From the NCBI RefSeq assembly GCF_014467235.1, contig NZ_NKHP01000001.1, forward strand, positions 158,295 through 222,294: 64,000 bases of DNA. The letters are read 5' to 3'. A program made the position numbers and the translations under genes. Within the stretch, counting starts at the first letter, position 1. Every line of letters begins with the position of its first letter. The DNA comes from Xenorhabdus indica. Lineage in GTDB: Bacteria > Pseudomonadota > Gammaproteobacteria > Enterobacterales > Enterobacteriaceae. Under the pieces are notes generated by a model. That model did not search any database. It was given only the letters and a program-made list of their open reading frames with translations, and was not told the DNA's origin. Below, one piece after another: positions 9,172-20,600 of this stretch.

Positions 9172-12147
9172 TTATTTCTTACGAACAGGTAAACCTGTTC
9201 CACGCATTCCTTCTTGCGGTAAAACCAGTACGGCTGCCGACCATGCGGGCATTGTTACTTCGCCATCCTCAGTGATCCGTATCCCTGCGGCCAAAGATGT
9301 CTTGCCCAATTCACGTTGAATATCATTTAATTTCAATCCGTTGACATTAAGATCTTTAACAGTCACAGACCAAGATGCAGCGTTAATAACGACAACCAAG
9401 CCATCAAACCGCCAGTCAAGATCACGTGGAGTCATATTGCCATCATCAATCGTCATGACCATTAAACCCATTTGCTGCTGAGGACCAACATTAACAAAAT
9501 CGACACGTTGTCTGACAACAGCGCCATTACCAAGAGCCATCAATGGTGAAAACTGACGTAACTGCAATAACTCCTGATAAAACGCCATCATCTGTAATAA
9601 TTCATTTTGACCTGGTTTTTTCACCTGATTTTTCACACGATTAATCAGTGGGTAATTCTTACCATCATCACTCTGTGCTGGCAGCCCCACATCATAATTA
9701 TTGTCCTTATAGTCATAACTAACACGATTAAACCAATCGCCAGCGTTATAAGAATCACGGGTAAAGGATTTTGAACGCAATAATTCTGATCCATGTTGAT
9801 CGAAAGCCAGACCTTGCCCAAGAAATACTGTAGCCAGGGAGATCGCCTGCATACGAACCCGTGTTATCAAATCCGCTTCATAGGCAGCTTTATAGCTAAT
9901 AATGTCCCACAATGTTTGATTATCGTGTTTAGATACATAATTCAGTACTTCAAGCGGGGCTGATGCATAACCCGCAATAGCGCCCTTATAATCAATTTCG
10001 CTACCTGTTTTCACTGCCCCGTCTTTATCGATCATGACAAAATCAGCCAGATTACCAGCCATGCCAAGCCGAACCAGATCCCATAAATGACGAACGTTAT
10101 CGGCATCTAACCTGGAAATTTCATTAGGCAATATTTCAGCACCATTACCGACCCCCTGATTACTGCGGATACTGTCGGCAACATCAAATGGCCCACCGCC
10201 ACGCACCGCATCACGCAATCGGTCAGAGAAAGTACCAATGCCAGTTCCTTTAAGATTGATTTGAGAAGCTGTTTCGAATCGATCATCCTGCCCAGAATTC
10301 CACCCTTCGCCGAAAAAGTAGATCGATGGATTAATCGCCCGTACTTTTTCTAACGCTGATATCATTTGTGCTTTAGGATGATAACCCATTAAATCGAACC
10401 GAAACGCATCTATCTTATAATCTTTAACCCATGTCACCAGTGAATCTTCGATCAATTTGGCAAACATGCGATGCTCCGGCGCAGTATCAGAACAACAGGT
10501 ATTATTTTCAACCTTGCCTGTTATTTCATCCAAACGGTGATAATACCAAGGTACAATCTTATCCAACACCGATGTTCTGGATGTCGGGCCTGCTGCATTG
10601 GTATGGTTGTAAGCAACATCCATGATTACGTTCATTCCCAATTGTTGCTTGATGGCCTGCACCATGGCACGAAACTCTTTTATACGAACAGAACCTTCCG
10701 GCTCAGTAGCATAAGAGCCTTCTGGTACTGAATAGTGAAACGGATCGTAACCCCAGTTATAAGAATCCGTTTTTGCCACCATCGTATTCAATTCTTGCAC
10801 TTGCGGATTATTGATATTGTCATCACGCCGCAACTGCTGCAAAACCTCCCTCACAGTTAATGAACTATGGCAAAATGCCGCAAAACGACTGTTCTTCACT
10901 ATGGGATTGATTTGACACAGACGGCTAAAAGGATGATCGAGATCAGCCACCTGATGACTAAATTCATTGATGGAAGCAATATCAAACACAGGCAACAGTT
11001 CTATATGAGTCATTCCCGCCTGACTTAATGCCTTAAGATGCTTGAACATATCGCTGTTATTGTCAGTCAGTGCCAGATATTTACCACGCCAGGCTACGGA
11101 CACCGTACTGTCTGAAGCGGAAAGATCACGGATATGCGCTTCATAAATGGTCATACGTGCAATATCGGCTGGCGTATTTTGTGGATGTGGTGCCAACAGG
11201 TTATCCCAGTTGTGGGGCTTTAACACTTCATCATTCAAGTTGACGACCTGACTATATTCCGAATTAGCAGACAAGCTATAAGAATAGGGATCGGTCACTT
11301 CATAGTGTTCTACATTGCGAGATTGAGGATGATAGACCTGTAAGGCATAGCGGTAATAAGCTCCAATCAATTTCTTGTCACCTTGCCATGACCAGGAACC
11401 ACTGGCTGTATCACGTTGCATGACATGATTAGCGATAACCTGTTTATTTTGATCATAGATAATCAAACTTACCTTTTGTGCCGTGGGTGCCCACAACCTG
11501 AAAATCACACCTTTATTATTGATCCTGGCCCCATATTCCAATTTATCAGCCGCATCGGCGAAACGATCGTCTAATACCCCCGCCGTTTGTACTTGAGTTG
11601 CCGATATAAATAGACCTTGCTCATTGGCCGAAAAAACCACCAAATCTCCGGTCAGGAGTCGATCAATATCCACGTTTTCAGGCAAGCGGAAAGCTGGCCA
11701 CTTTGCCAAATGTGGGAATTTTTTTGCTGTTTCCTGACTTAAAACTGTTGGTGTGAGTGTCAGATAATTATCAGTAAAATAACCCTGGTCATTGGCCTCT
11801 ACCTTATTACTTTGGTTGTGATATAAGCGAATAACAGATTTACTTTCACCTCCTGACCATAATAACGTCTGCCTGTCAATCCAATGTGCAGAAGCCTGAG
11901 AAATTTCTGGCACAGAATGAGAGGTGTTAGTACGACAAAGATAGATTTCTTCACTACCTGATATTTGCTTCACACGATGTGCCATCAGTTTCTCCTGATT
12001 TTTGAACAAATAACACTTGTTTTTCATGAAACTATTTTTAGTAAAATGATTTAATATAAAACTACTTTGTGCACAGCTTGTAAGTAATAAAATCAATAGG
12101 CTATTCAATACAACAAGATAAACCTTCCTCCAGAAGTTAGATTTCAC
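9172..12147 (-). CDS. pulA: Pullulanase-type alpha-1,6-glucosidase, lipoprotein
   Basis: A 991-residue GH13 debranching enzyme that cleaves alpha-1,6 links in pullulan, limit dextrin or glycogen. The start is GTG at 12147 with AAGG upstream. A signal peptide ends in the lipobox LLLTSC (Cys near 25), so the protein should be membrane-anchored and perhaps surface-exposed. Family landmarks are YNWGYDPFHYSVPEGSYATE, VIMDVAYNHTN, the nucleophile region DAFRFDLMGYH, the acid/base region FFGEGWNSG, and YVSKHDNQTLWD. It is somewhat shorter than Klebsiella PulA (about 1090). No type II secretion genes are visible nearby. It is convergent with bla, and its tie to the NRPS cluster is positional only. 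Confidence 0.93.
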   Translation of the reverse strand: MKSNFWRKVYLVVLNSLLILLLTSCAQSSFILNHFTKNSFMKNKCYLFKNQEKLMAHRVKQISGSEEIYLCRTNTSHSVPEISQASAHWIDRQTLLWSGGESKSVIRLYHNQSNKVEANDQGYFTDNYLTLTPTVLSQETAKKFPHLAKWPAFRLPENVDIDRLLTGDLVVFSANEQGLFISATQVQTAGVLDDRFADAADKLEYGARINNKGVIFRLWAPTAQKVSLIIYDQNKQVIANHVMQRDTASGSWSWQGDKKLIGAYYRYALQVYHPQSRNVEHYEVTDPYSYSLSANSEYSQVVNLNDEVLKPHNWDNLLAPHPQNTPADIARMTIYEAHIRDLSASDSTVSVAWRGKYLALTDNNSDMFKHLKALSQAGMTHIELLPVFDIASINEFSHQVADLDHPFSRLCQINPIVKNSRFAAFCHSSLTVREVLQQLRRDDNINNPQVQELNTMVAKTDSYNWGYDPFHYSVPEGSYATEPEGSVRIKEFRAMVQAIKQQLGMNVIMDVAYNHTNAAGPTSRTSVLDKIVPWYYHRLDEITGKVENNTCCSDTAPEHRMFAKLIEDSLVTWVKDYKIDAFRFDLMGYHPKAQMISALEKVRAINPSIYFFGEGWNSGQDDRFETASQINLKGTGIGTFSDRLRDAVRGGGPFDVADSIRSNQGVGNGAEILPNEISRLDADNVRHLWDLVRLGMAGNLADFVMIDKDGAVKTGSEIDYKGAIAGYASAPLEVLNYVSKHDNQTLWDIISYKAAYEADLITRVRMQAISLATVFLGQGLAFDQHGSELLRSKSFTRDSYNAGDWFNRVSYDYKDNNYDVGLPAQSDDGKNYPLINRVKNQVKKPGQNELLQMMAFYQELLQLRQFSPLMALGNGAVVRQRVDFVNVGPQQQMGLMVMTIDDGNMTPRDLDWRFDGLVVVINAASWSVTVKDLNVNGLKLNDIQRELGKTSLAAGIRITEDGEVTMPAWSAAVLVLPQEGMRGTGLPVRKK

Positions 12148-12185
12148 AGTTAAACCTTTTTACTTAAAAGATAACATTAATCATT

Positions 12186-12286
12186 TATACCCTATTGGGT
12201 TTCAAAATGCAGCGCGGCAGCAAGGGAGTAATCCCCAAGCGCATAGATAACGATGTGATTGGGATGAGTGAACCGTGTAATATTAT
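12186..12286. repeat. Dispersed repeat element, copy 2 (degenerate right end)
   Basis: TATACCCTATTGGGTTTCAA, then ATGCAGCG, AATCCCC and GCATAGATAACGATGTGA in order. Apart from substitutions and small length differences this parallels the element at 44781-44928. The right end lacks a clear TATA-type terminus, so this copy looks truncated. It lies between the divergently placed starts of pulA and the 3' end of the aminotransferase gene. Confidence 0.55.
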
Positions 12287-12340
12287 CCCGGTGCCTAAAT
12301 ATCTTTTTTATCATACCACGTAACAGACACCGGATTAACA

Positions 12341-13699
12341 TTATCCTTTTTTGTGAGTCATGTTATTGTAAAAAACAAAAACCTCTTCAAGAATTTGAAA
12401 CGCTTCGTTTACGGTTTTAATATCAATATTTAATGGAGGTAATAACCGAAGAACAGTATCATTACGGCCACCAAGCTCAGTAATAAGTCCATGTTGCAAT
12501 GCCAGTTTCTGCAATTCTTTAGCACTTTTCTCATCAGCATCTTCGAGCTTAGGATCTAATATTTCCACCCCTAACATAAGGCCTTTCCCACGAATTTCAC
12601 CAAGGAATGGAAATTTAATTTTTAATGCATTCAATTTCTCAATGATTATTGAAGACATCGCTTTTACATTATCCAGTATGTTTTCTTGCTTAATTATTTG
12701 AATAGCTTTTACTCCCGCACTAAAAGCAAGCTGATTTCCTCTAAATGTACCTATGTGATTTCCTGACAGCCAATTTTTATATGCTTTTTTATAAAACATT
12801 AATGATGAAGGAAGCCCTATTCCGCTGGTTCCTTTTGATGTGACAAAAATATCAGGCTCTATGTTATACTGTTCGAATGCATACCAAGTCCCGGTTCTAC
12901 CACAACCTGTCTGAATTTCATCAATAATTAGAGGAATATTGAATTCTCTCGATAACTGATAAATTTTAGATACAAAAGATTTTTCGGCAACATAAAGACC
13001 ACCTTCTCCTTGTACCAATTCAAGGATAATTGCTGCGATATTTCCAAGACCTGAGTTTGCATCTCTTAATGCAGATTCCAGAAACATACCAGCATCAAGT
13101 TGCTGTGAATTCATCACCCAACTGGTTTGAGAATGTGATTCTGAGCCAAAGGGGAAAAAATGTACGCCCGGCATCAAGCCCAAAAAATCTTTCTTCATTT
13201 GGCGATTGCCAGTGACTGCTAAAGCGCCAGTAGTACATCCGTGGTATCCGCCTCTAAAACTGATAATTTCCTGATGACCCGTTGATACTTTAGCTAATTT
13301 AATTGCAGCTTCTACTGCATCAGCTCCCGTAGGCCCACAAAAATGTAGCTTGTAAGAATCCCGCAGTTTTTCAGGTAACATACTAAAATGAGCTTCAGTA
13401 AATGATTCTTTTATTGGTGTAGGAAAGTCTAAACCAAGACTTAGCTTTTTCGCCTGTTTACATACCTCATCTACTAATTCTGGGTGCGAATGCCCCAATG
13501 GTAATGACCCTGCTCCCAATAAAAAATCGATAAATATGTTACCATCGACATCTTGCACGTAAGAACCACACGCTCTGTCTAAAGCTATTGGTAATCTTTT
13601 CGGATAAGATATCGCATCGGACTCCCATTGAGCTTGTTTTTGTAAAGCAATTTTTGATTTTGGTCCAGGAATCTCAGTTTTAATTATTGACTTTTCCAT
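12341..13699 (-). CDS. dat: Diaminobutyrate--2-oxoglutarate aminotransferase
   Basis: A class III PLP-dependent aminotransferase of 452 residues, of the type that converts aspartate semialdehyde plus glutamate into L-2,4-diaminobutyrate (Dab). Typical segments are FLLGAGSLPLGHSHPE, CGPTGADAVEAAIKLAK (characteristic of Dab aminotransferases), FRGGYHGCTTGA, LVQGEGG, the cofactor-Asp region LIIDEIQTGCGRTG, and TSKGTSGIGLP, whose Lys should bind PLP. It is transcribed away from the NRPS genes across a 685-base intergenic region. Dab is a common non-proteinogenic building block of NRPS peptides, so the gene probably feeds the assembly line. EctB and siderophore-linked homologues use the same reaction; no ectoine genes are present. 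Codon use is AT-rich like its surroundings. Confidence 0.9.
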   Translation of the reverse strand: MEKSIIKTEIPGPKSKIALQKQAQWESDAISYPKRLPIALDRACGSYVQDVDGNIFIDFLLGAGSLPLGHSHPELVDEVCKQAKKLSLGLDFPTPIKESFTEAHFSMLPEKLRDSYKLHFCGPTGADAVEAAIKLAKVSTGHQEIISFRGGYHGCTTGALAVTGNRQMKKDFLGLMPGVHFFPFGSESHSQTSWVMNSQQLDAGMFLESALRDANSGLGNIAAIILELVQGEGGLYVAEKSFVSKIYQLSREFNIPLIIDEIQTGCGRTGTWYAFEQYNIEPDIFVTSKGTSGIGLPSSLMFYKKAYKNWLSGNHIGTFRGNQLAFSAGVKAIQIIKQENILDNVKAMSSIIIEKLNALKIKFPFLGEIRGKGLMLGVEILDPKLEDADEKSAKELQKLALQHGLITELGGRNDTVLRLLPPLNIDIKTVNEAFQILEEVFVFYNNMTHKKG

Positions 13700-14384
13700 T
13701 ATCCATTCTCTTTTTTAATTTAAACTTGAAATTGTTCATAGCTGTATTGATAATCTAAAGTTATTTTCAAATAAACAAATAAATTATTTTTACAAATTTA
13801 AGCGTAAAATATATATGGTAAATTTTTAGTCATTGTTTTGTAAGCCATTTATTTAATCAACAAAAGAAATAGTTTTACACCAATGGATATAATATCAATA
13901 AATTTTAATTATATCCCTCATTTTCAATAATTTCATCACATAATTCCACCTACTCACCTTATCTATTTTATCTCTTGATTTGAGAATAAAAATATTAATA
14001 ATAAGTTCATTAGAGATAATTTCTTACTTGAAACATCATTAATTACTCTCATAACAAATAATATATCAAATAATAATTATTATAAATTTATTATTGGTTT
14101 TTATTTATTCGGCATCTGAGCATAATGTGTAAAAAAATGTATCAATACTCAAATAAATACCAAGCTCAGTAACATGTTAAATATTTTTTATTAGTGCTCT
14201 CTGTCGGGGGAATAACAGTTCAAAATGAAAAAAGCCGGTATTTTCTCGCAACAGACTGGGTCAGTTTTTTGCTATTTTTTGAGTATTCCACAAACATTTT
14301 ATCTAAGTGTAAAGGTCATTTCTAATTTAATAGTTCAATTATTATATTTTTTAATATGCATATAAAAAAAGGGAGCTATATAAA
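13700..14384. promoter_or_regulatory. Divergent intergenic control region of the NRPS cluster
   Basis: 685 very AT-rich bases between the divergent aminotransferase and first NRPS genes. No coding frame. It must contain both promoters and probably an untranslated leader, but I cannot pick -35/-10 pairs above the AT-rich background. GGGAG at 14371-14375 is the ribosome-binding site for the GTG start at 14385. Confidence 0.5.
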
Positions 14385-17300
14385 GTGAATCACCCTGAAA
14401 ATATGAAACTATTTTCCTTATCTGAAGCTCAGAATAGTCGTTGGTTTCAATATCAAATTAATCCAACCCAACGGGGAAAAAATAATAGTGCATTTTGTGC
14501 ACGGGTTAAGGGTTTAACTGTTGAACGTTTAGAAACTGCAATCAATCATCTGATAAAACGACATCCTATGTTACGGTCTAGCTTTGGACTATACGATGGC
14601 AAGTTGGGATACCGTATTGCAGAGCATGTTGAAATACAGATCCAACAACATAATGCTAAATATCTCGACGAAAATACGCTGCAACAACGAATACGCAGTG
14701 ATTGCTGGCATCCTTTCGATTTGGAGCACCCATTGCGGATTTATGCCAGTTGGTATCAATACCATCCCGAAGAAAGCATCATGGTACTAACTTTTGACCA
14801 TCTGGCAGTTGATGGCTGGTCTTATTGGTTATTATTGGAAGAATTAGGCCGTGTCTTAGCCTCACAAACCTTAGAACCAATATCAGAGCATAGTTTTCAA
14901 GACTATGTTACATGGCAGCAGCGATGGCTGAACAGTAACAGTGCAAAAAAACAACAAAATTTCTGGCGTAATCATTTGGCTGGTCATCTGAATACACTAC
15001 AGTGGCCAAACATAAAATGGTCAACAGAAAATGTCTCTCTTAAAAATACACCAACACCATTAACCGATAAAATCACAATTTCTCGCCTGATTCCAGATAT
15101 ATTGGCGAATAAACTCCGCACTATGGCTTCTGAATATGGCAACAGTCTGTTTGCTATTTTTCTGGCTGCATACCAAATCTTATTGAATCGCTACACAGAA
15201 CAGAACGATATTATTATAGGCTCAATGATGCCGGGGCGAAGCCGTGCACATTGGGGAAAATTGGTCGGTGAATTTGTTAATCCAGTCGCATTACGTGGTC
15301 AAATTGACGGTGATATGAACGTTCGTGAGCATATTCTCCAAGCTCAGAAAAGCATCCGTCAGGCTATTGAAAATCAAAAATATCCCTTTGCTAAGGTACT
15401 GGAGCAACTAAAATTACAACGCCATGCAGAAACTCATCCCGTTTTCCAGACTTTGATGACTTTTCAACAACCTCGATATATTGGTGACTTATTATTGCTA
15501 TGGATGGACGAAGATAATCGTACGACAGTACATTGGGGAGGTGCAGAATTACAGCCTTTTTCCTATCCCCTTTATGCTGATACTCCCGTCCCTTTGATGC
15601 TTAATATATTAGAGGTCAACACACAAATTCGGTGTTATTTCCATTACGATCCCCAGTTGTTCGATACTGAGTTAATCCATCAACTCATGAAAAATTTCTT
15701 CGTTTTGCTTACTGCAATGGCTGATAACGAACAACAAAAAATTGACCATTTGCCACTGATGAATGAGCAAGAACGTCAACAAATTCTCTGTAATTTCAAT
15801 ACAACAAATAAAGCCTTTCCTCAACAAACTTTGATTCACCAACTGGTAGAACAGCAAGTCACCCGCACGCCAAACGCAATTGCCCTAATTTATGATAACC
15901 ATAAATTAAGTTATGCTGAATTAAACCGACAAGCCAATCAATTAGCCCATGCTTTGGTTAAATTTGGTGTTTGCCCAGATGACCGTATCGCCATTTGCAT
16001 GGAACGCAGTGCGGATATGGTGGTTGGTTTGCTAGGAATACTCAAAGCAGGTGCCGCCTATGTACCTCTCGATCCTGAATATCCGACAGATCGTCTGAAT
16101 CACATATTATCAGATAGTAATCCAATACTCGTATTGACTCATCAAAATCTGAAAAGACATTTACCAGAAACAAATATTCCTGTATGGCGATGGGGAAGTG
16201 AAGAATTTCAAACAAAAATGACTGTGCAGGAGGAAAATAATTTATCAGTTACCGAATTAGGCCTGACATCCCGCCACTTAGCCTATGTACTCTACACTTC
16301 TGGTTCAACTGGTCTGCCCAAAGGGGTTATGAATGAGCATCGTGGCGTTGTAAACCGTCTGCTATGGGCTAAAGACGAATACCAATTGAATCAACATGAT
16401 CGTGTATTGCAAAAAACGCCGTTCAGTTTCGATGTTTCAGTATGGGAATTTTTCCTGCCTCTGCTCTCTGGCGCTCAGTTAGTCATAGCACGCCCTAATG
16501 GCCATAAAGACCCCGTCTATTTGCTGGAAGAAATTGAACTCCGTGGTATTACAACTATTCACTTTGTTCCTTCCATGCTGCACAGTTTCATTCATCATAT
16601 TCCAGCAAAGCGTTGCCCTTCTTTGCGTCAAATTTTATGCAGTGGAGAAGCACTGCCATACTCTCTGCAACAGAAATGCTTATCTCATTTACCTCACAGT
16701 GAGCTGCATAATTTATATGGCCCAACTGAAGCCGCTATCGATGTCACCTCCTGGCGTTGTGGATCAGACAAATATTCCGCTTCAGTGCCAATTGGTTACC
16801 CTATTGCCAATACGAAAATCTATATTCTTGATAAATATGAGCAACCTGTACCCATCGGCATTACGGGAGAAATCTATATCGGTGGTATTGGCGTTGCCCG
16901 TGGCTATTTAAATCGTCCAGAGTTGACAACAGAACGTTTTATTCCTGATCCATTTAGCAACAACAAAGATGCAAGAATGTATAAGACAGGAGATTTAGGG
17001 CGATGGTTGCCTGATGGAAGTATCGATTATCTGGGGCGTAATGATTTTCAGGTCAAGATACGAGGAAACCGGATTGAATTAGGCGAAATTGAAACCTGCC
17101 TGACTCAATGTGCTGGTGTTCAACGTGCCATTGTTGTCGTGCATGAATACGACGCTACAGATAAACGATTAATTGCTTACCTTATACCTGAATCAGATAT
17201 CACCTTGAGCATTCCCAAGCTGCGGGAACAACTGAGCATTAATCTGCCTGATTATATGATCCCCAGTGCATTTGTCACACTGGATGCTTTTCCATTGACC

Positions 17301-17654
17301 CTGAATGGTAAGTTGGATCGCCGAGCACTGCCAGTCCCCGATCATTCAGCAGTAATCACACAAGAATATGTCGCGCCACAAGGTGAAATTGAAGAACAAT
17401 TAGCCAATATTTGGCAAATATTACTGAAAATTAAACGCATAGGACGCCATGACAATTTCTTCGAACTTGGCGGGAATTCACTATTAGTCCTACAGCAACA
17501 ATCAAGAATATGGGAAATATTTGGTGTAGAGCTTTCTGTTCAGCAACTGTTTTCGCACCCCACCCTCAGCCAACTTAAAGAGTGTATTGTCGATGCTCAA
17601 TTACTGCAATTTGACGCTGAATTACTAAAAAGTATTTACAAATCCATGAATTAA
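14385..17654 (+). CDS. NRPS, one module C-A(Ser)-T
   Basis: 1089 residues, GTG start with GGGAG ten bases upstream. Domains: condensation (1 to about 430, with DHLAVDG near 138-144, where the first His of HHxxxDG is Asp and the catalytic second His is kept), adenylation (about 480-980, LYTSGSTGLPKG near 637, A10 NGKLDR near 973), and thiolation (FFELGGNSLL, Ser near 1032). Reading the A-domain code against GrsA gives D-V-W-H-L-S-L-I-D, the classical serine code. Having a C domain although it seems to be the first module suggests either N-acylation of Ser (starter-type C) or an upstream donor. The C-terminus lacks an obvious docking motif. The next NRPS starts 26 bases downstream, so an operon is likely. 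Codon use is AT-rich throughout, unlike the GC-rich part of the next two genes. Confidence 0.95.
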   Translation: MNHPENMKLFSLSEAQNSRWFQYQINPTQRGKNNSAFCARVKGLTVERLETAINHLIKRHPMLRSSFGLYDGKLGYRIAEHVEIQIQQHNAKYLDENTLQQRIRSDCWHPFDLEHPLRIYASWYQYHPEESIMVLTFDHLAVDGWSYWLLLEELGRVLASQTLEPISEHSFQDYVTWQQRWLNSNSAKKQQNFWRNHLAGHLNTLQWPNIKWSTENVSLKNTPTPLTDKITISRLIPDILANKLRTMASEYGNSLFAIFLAAYQILLNRYTEQNDIIIGSMMPGRSRAHWGKLVGEFVNPVALRGQIDGDMNVREHILQAQKSIRQAIENQKYPFAKVLEQLKLQRHAETHPVFQTLMTFQQPRYIGDLLLLWMDEDNRTTVHWGGAELQPFSYPLYADTPVPLMLNILEVNTQIRCYFHYDPQLFDTELIHQLMKNFFVLLTAMADNEQQKIDHLPLMNEQERQQILCNFNTTNKAFPQQTLIHQLVEQQVTRTPNAIALIYDNHKLSYAELNRQANQLAHALVKFGVCPDDRIAICMERSADMVVGLLGILKAGAAYVPLDPEYPTDRLNHILSDSNPILVLTHQNLKRHLPETNIPVWRWGSEEFQTKMTVQEENNLSVTELGLTSRHLAYVLYTSGSTGLPKGVMNEHRGVVNRLLWAKDEYQLNQHDRVLQKTPFSFDVSVWEFFLPLLSGAQLVIARPNGHKDPVYLLEEIELRGITTIHFVPSMLHSFIHHIPAKRCPSLRQILCSGEALPYSLQQKCLSHLPHSELHNLYGPTEAAIDVTSWRCGSDKYSASVPIGYPIANTKIYILDKYEQPVPIGITGEIYIGGIGVARGYLNRPELTTERFIPDPFSNNKDARMYKTGDLGRWLPDGSIDYLGRNDFQVKIRGNRIELGEIETCLTQCAGVQRAIVVVHEYDATDKRLIAYLIPESDITLSIPKLREQLSINLPDYMIPSAFVTLDAFPLTLNGKLDRRALPVPDHSAVITQEYVAPQGEIEEQLANIWQILLKIKRIGRHDNFFELGGNSLLVLQQQSRIWEIFGVELSVQQLFSHPTLSQLKECIVDAQLLQFDAELLKSIYKSMN

Positions 17655-17680
17655 ACATCAACCTTAAATGGTACTTAAGT

Positions 17681-20600
17681 ATGAATAATAATGAATTAAA
17701 TTCTTTACCATTAGCGGAACGTGAAAAATTACTTGAATCAGCTAAAGCAGCGAAGCTAACTCGTCAATATACACAGAGAACATCAATTACTGTACAACCT
17801 CGTGAGGGTGATATTCCATTATCTTGGGCACAACAACGCCTTTGGTTTTTAACTCAACTCGATCTTGCGGCACAAACAGCCTACCATATGTCAACAGGGC
17901 TTCACCTACAGGGCCTCCTGAATCAAAATGCGCTTAAGGCTGCGTTGGATAGGATTGTGGCTCGCCATGAAATCCTGCGAACAACTTTTGTGTCGATTGA
18001 AGGTACTGCCCGGCAAGTTATCGCAGATGCCAACGGTGGTTTTGCTTTAACGACTGAAGATATCAGTCACTTACCTGAGTCAGAAAAACAAACTACGGTA
18101 GAAAAGTGCGCCCGATACGAGGCCATCACTCCTTTTGATTTTACCCAAGGGCCGTTGTTCAGAGGGCATTTGCTTCGTTTAGCAGAAGATGAGCACATCC
18201 TACTGTTAACACAGCACCATATTATCTCGGATGGCTGGTCAGTTAATGTATTGATATATGAGCTATCCACCCTTTATCACGCTTTCTGCCAGGAGCTCGT
18301 TGATCCATTACCTGAATTACCGCTCCAGTATATTGATTACACCCTTTGGCAACATCAGTGGTTGCAAGGGAACGTTCTGGAAAATTTATTGAATTACTGG
18401 CGCAATGAATTGCAAGGTGCGCCAATACTGCTGGAGTTACCTACAGACAAACCACGCCCGATAAAACAGAGTTATACGGGCAACCGCGTTAATGTCGCCT
18501 TTTCACCCACCTTAAGCACAGCATTAAAAGCATTTAGTCAACGCCACGGTACGACCTTATTTATGACCCTACTGGCAGGCTGGTCGGTGTTGCTTTCTCG
18601 CATCAGTGGTCAGCACGATCTCGTGATTGGCACTCCCGTTGCCAATCGACAACAACACGAACTAGAGCCATTAATCGGTTTCTTCGTTAATACGTTAGCT
18701 TTACGTATTCAATTAAGTGATAACCCCAGTATCAGTGAATTATTGAATCGGGTGAAACATCAAGCTTTGAGTGCTTATGCACATCAAGATTTGCCATTCG
18801 AACAGTTGGTAGAAGTGTTAAAACCGCCACGTAATCTAAGCCATAGCCCTATCTTTCAAGTCATGCTGGCTTTGGACAATACGCCAGGGCAGCAAAGTTT
18901 CGAGCTATCTGGATTACACGTGAAAGAACTGTCACATATCAGAAATAGCACCTACTTCGATCTCACCTTATCTCTGAATGATACAGATCAAGGTTTGGTT
19001 GGTGATTTGGAATATTCCAGCGATATTTTTGAACACGCCAGTATTGAACGCATGGCCGGTCACCTACAAACTCTATTAGAGGCGATGATCGCCGATGACA
19101 ACCAGCAAATAGAAACTCTCCCGTTGCTGACGTCACCGCAACGCGATCAACTACTGACCAATTTTAATCTCTCTGCACAAGACTACCAGCAGGATAGACT
19201 TATTCATCAATTAATTGAGCAGCAGGCTGCATCCAGGCCAGATGCCATTGCCCTGATTGGGGAAGAAGGTCAACTCAGTTACGCTGAATTAAACCGACAT
19301 GCCAATCAACTGGCGTATGCCATCAGAGCAGCGGGAGTGTGCCCAGATGAGCGGATAGCCATTTGTGTCGAACGTAGTCTGGAAATGATCATCGGTCTGT
19401 TAGGGATTTTGAAGGCGGGAGCCAGCTATGTTCCGCTCGATCCAGAACATCCTACAGAACGGTTAATCTATATGCTGTCAGACAGCCAGCCAGCACTCAT
19501 TCTGACTCAACGTCATCTTAGCGCGCGACTAACCAGTATCGACCTGCCAATTTGGGCACTGGACAGCACAGAACATCAAACCCATATTGCCAGCCAACCC
19601 CGAGACAATATCTCAATCACTCAATCAGGGCTAACACCCTCAAATCTGGCTTATGTGCTGTACACTTCCGGCTCCACGGGATTGCCTAAGGGAGTCATGA
19701 TTGAGCACCGAAACGTAGTACACTTAATTCATGCTCATATACAGATGACAAAATTGACGCAATATGACCGTGTACTGCAATTTGCTTCATTTGGGTTTGA
19801 TAATTCAGTCGCGGAAATATTTCCAACCCTTGCTGTTGGCGCTACATTGATCTTACGTCCGGCTCACATCAAAGTGCCGGATGCAGAATTTATCACTTTT
19901 CTGCAAGAAAATAATATCACCGTTGTCGATTTACCCACTGCCTTCTGGCACTTATGGGCTCAAGAAATCAACAACGGTTATAGTTATCCTCCCAAACAAT
20001 TACGTTCTGTCGCCGCCGGAGGCGAAAAAGCAGAATCTCGTCATCTGAAAGCCTGGTTATCCAGCCCAGGGACACAAAAGTGCCGTTGGATTAATACCTA
20101 TGGCCCGACAGAAACCACCGTCAACGCAACCTCAAGTGTGTTTGATAAAGATAACCCTTGTCCTTTTGAAGATATTCCCATCGGCTGCCCCATTACCAAT
20201 ACCCGCATCTATATTCTGGACAAACAGGGTCAACCCGTTCCTGTCGGTGTCACCGGGGAGATATATATCGGCGGGGATGGTGTTGCTCGTGGCTATTTGA
20301 ACCGACCTGATCTGACATCTGAGCGGTTTCTTTACGATCCATTCAGCAATAAGCCAGAAGCACGCATGTATCACACGGGTGACTTAGGCCGTTGGCAGCC
20401 TGATGGTAATATCCATTATCTGGGGCGCAATGACTTTCAGGTCAAAATTCGGGGATTCCGTATTGAATTGGGTGAAATTGAAACGCAGTTAGTTGCTTGC
20501 ATAGGGGTTAAAGATGCCATCGTTATCGCAAGGGAGGATGATAATGGGGATAAACGGTTAGTTGCTTATTTAATCCCCCAACCCAATACTATTCTAAATG

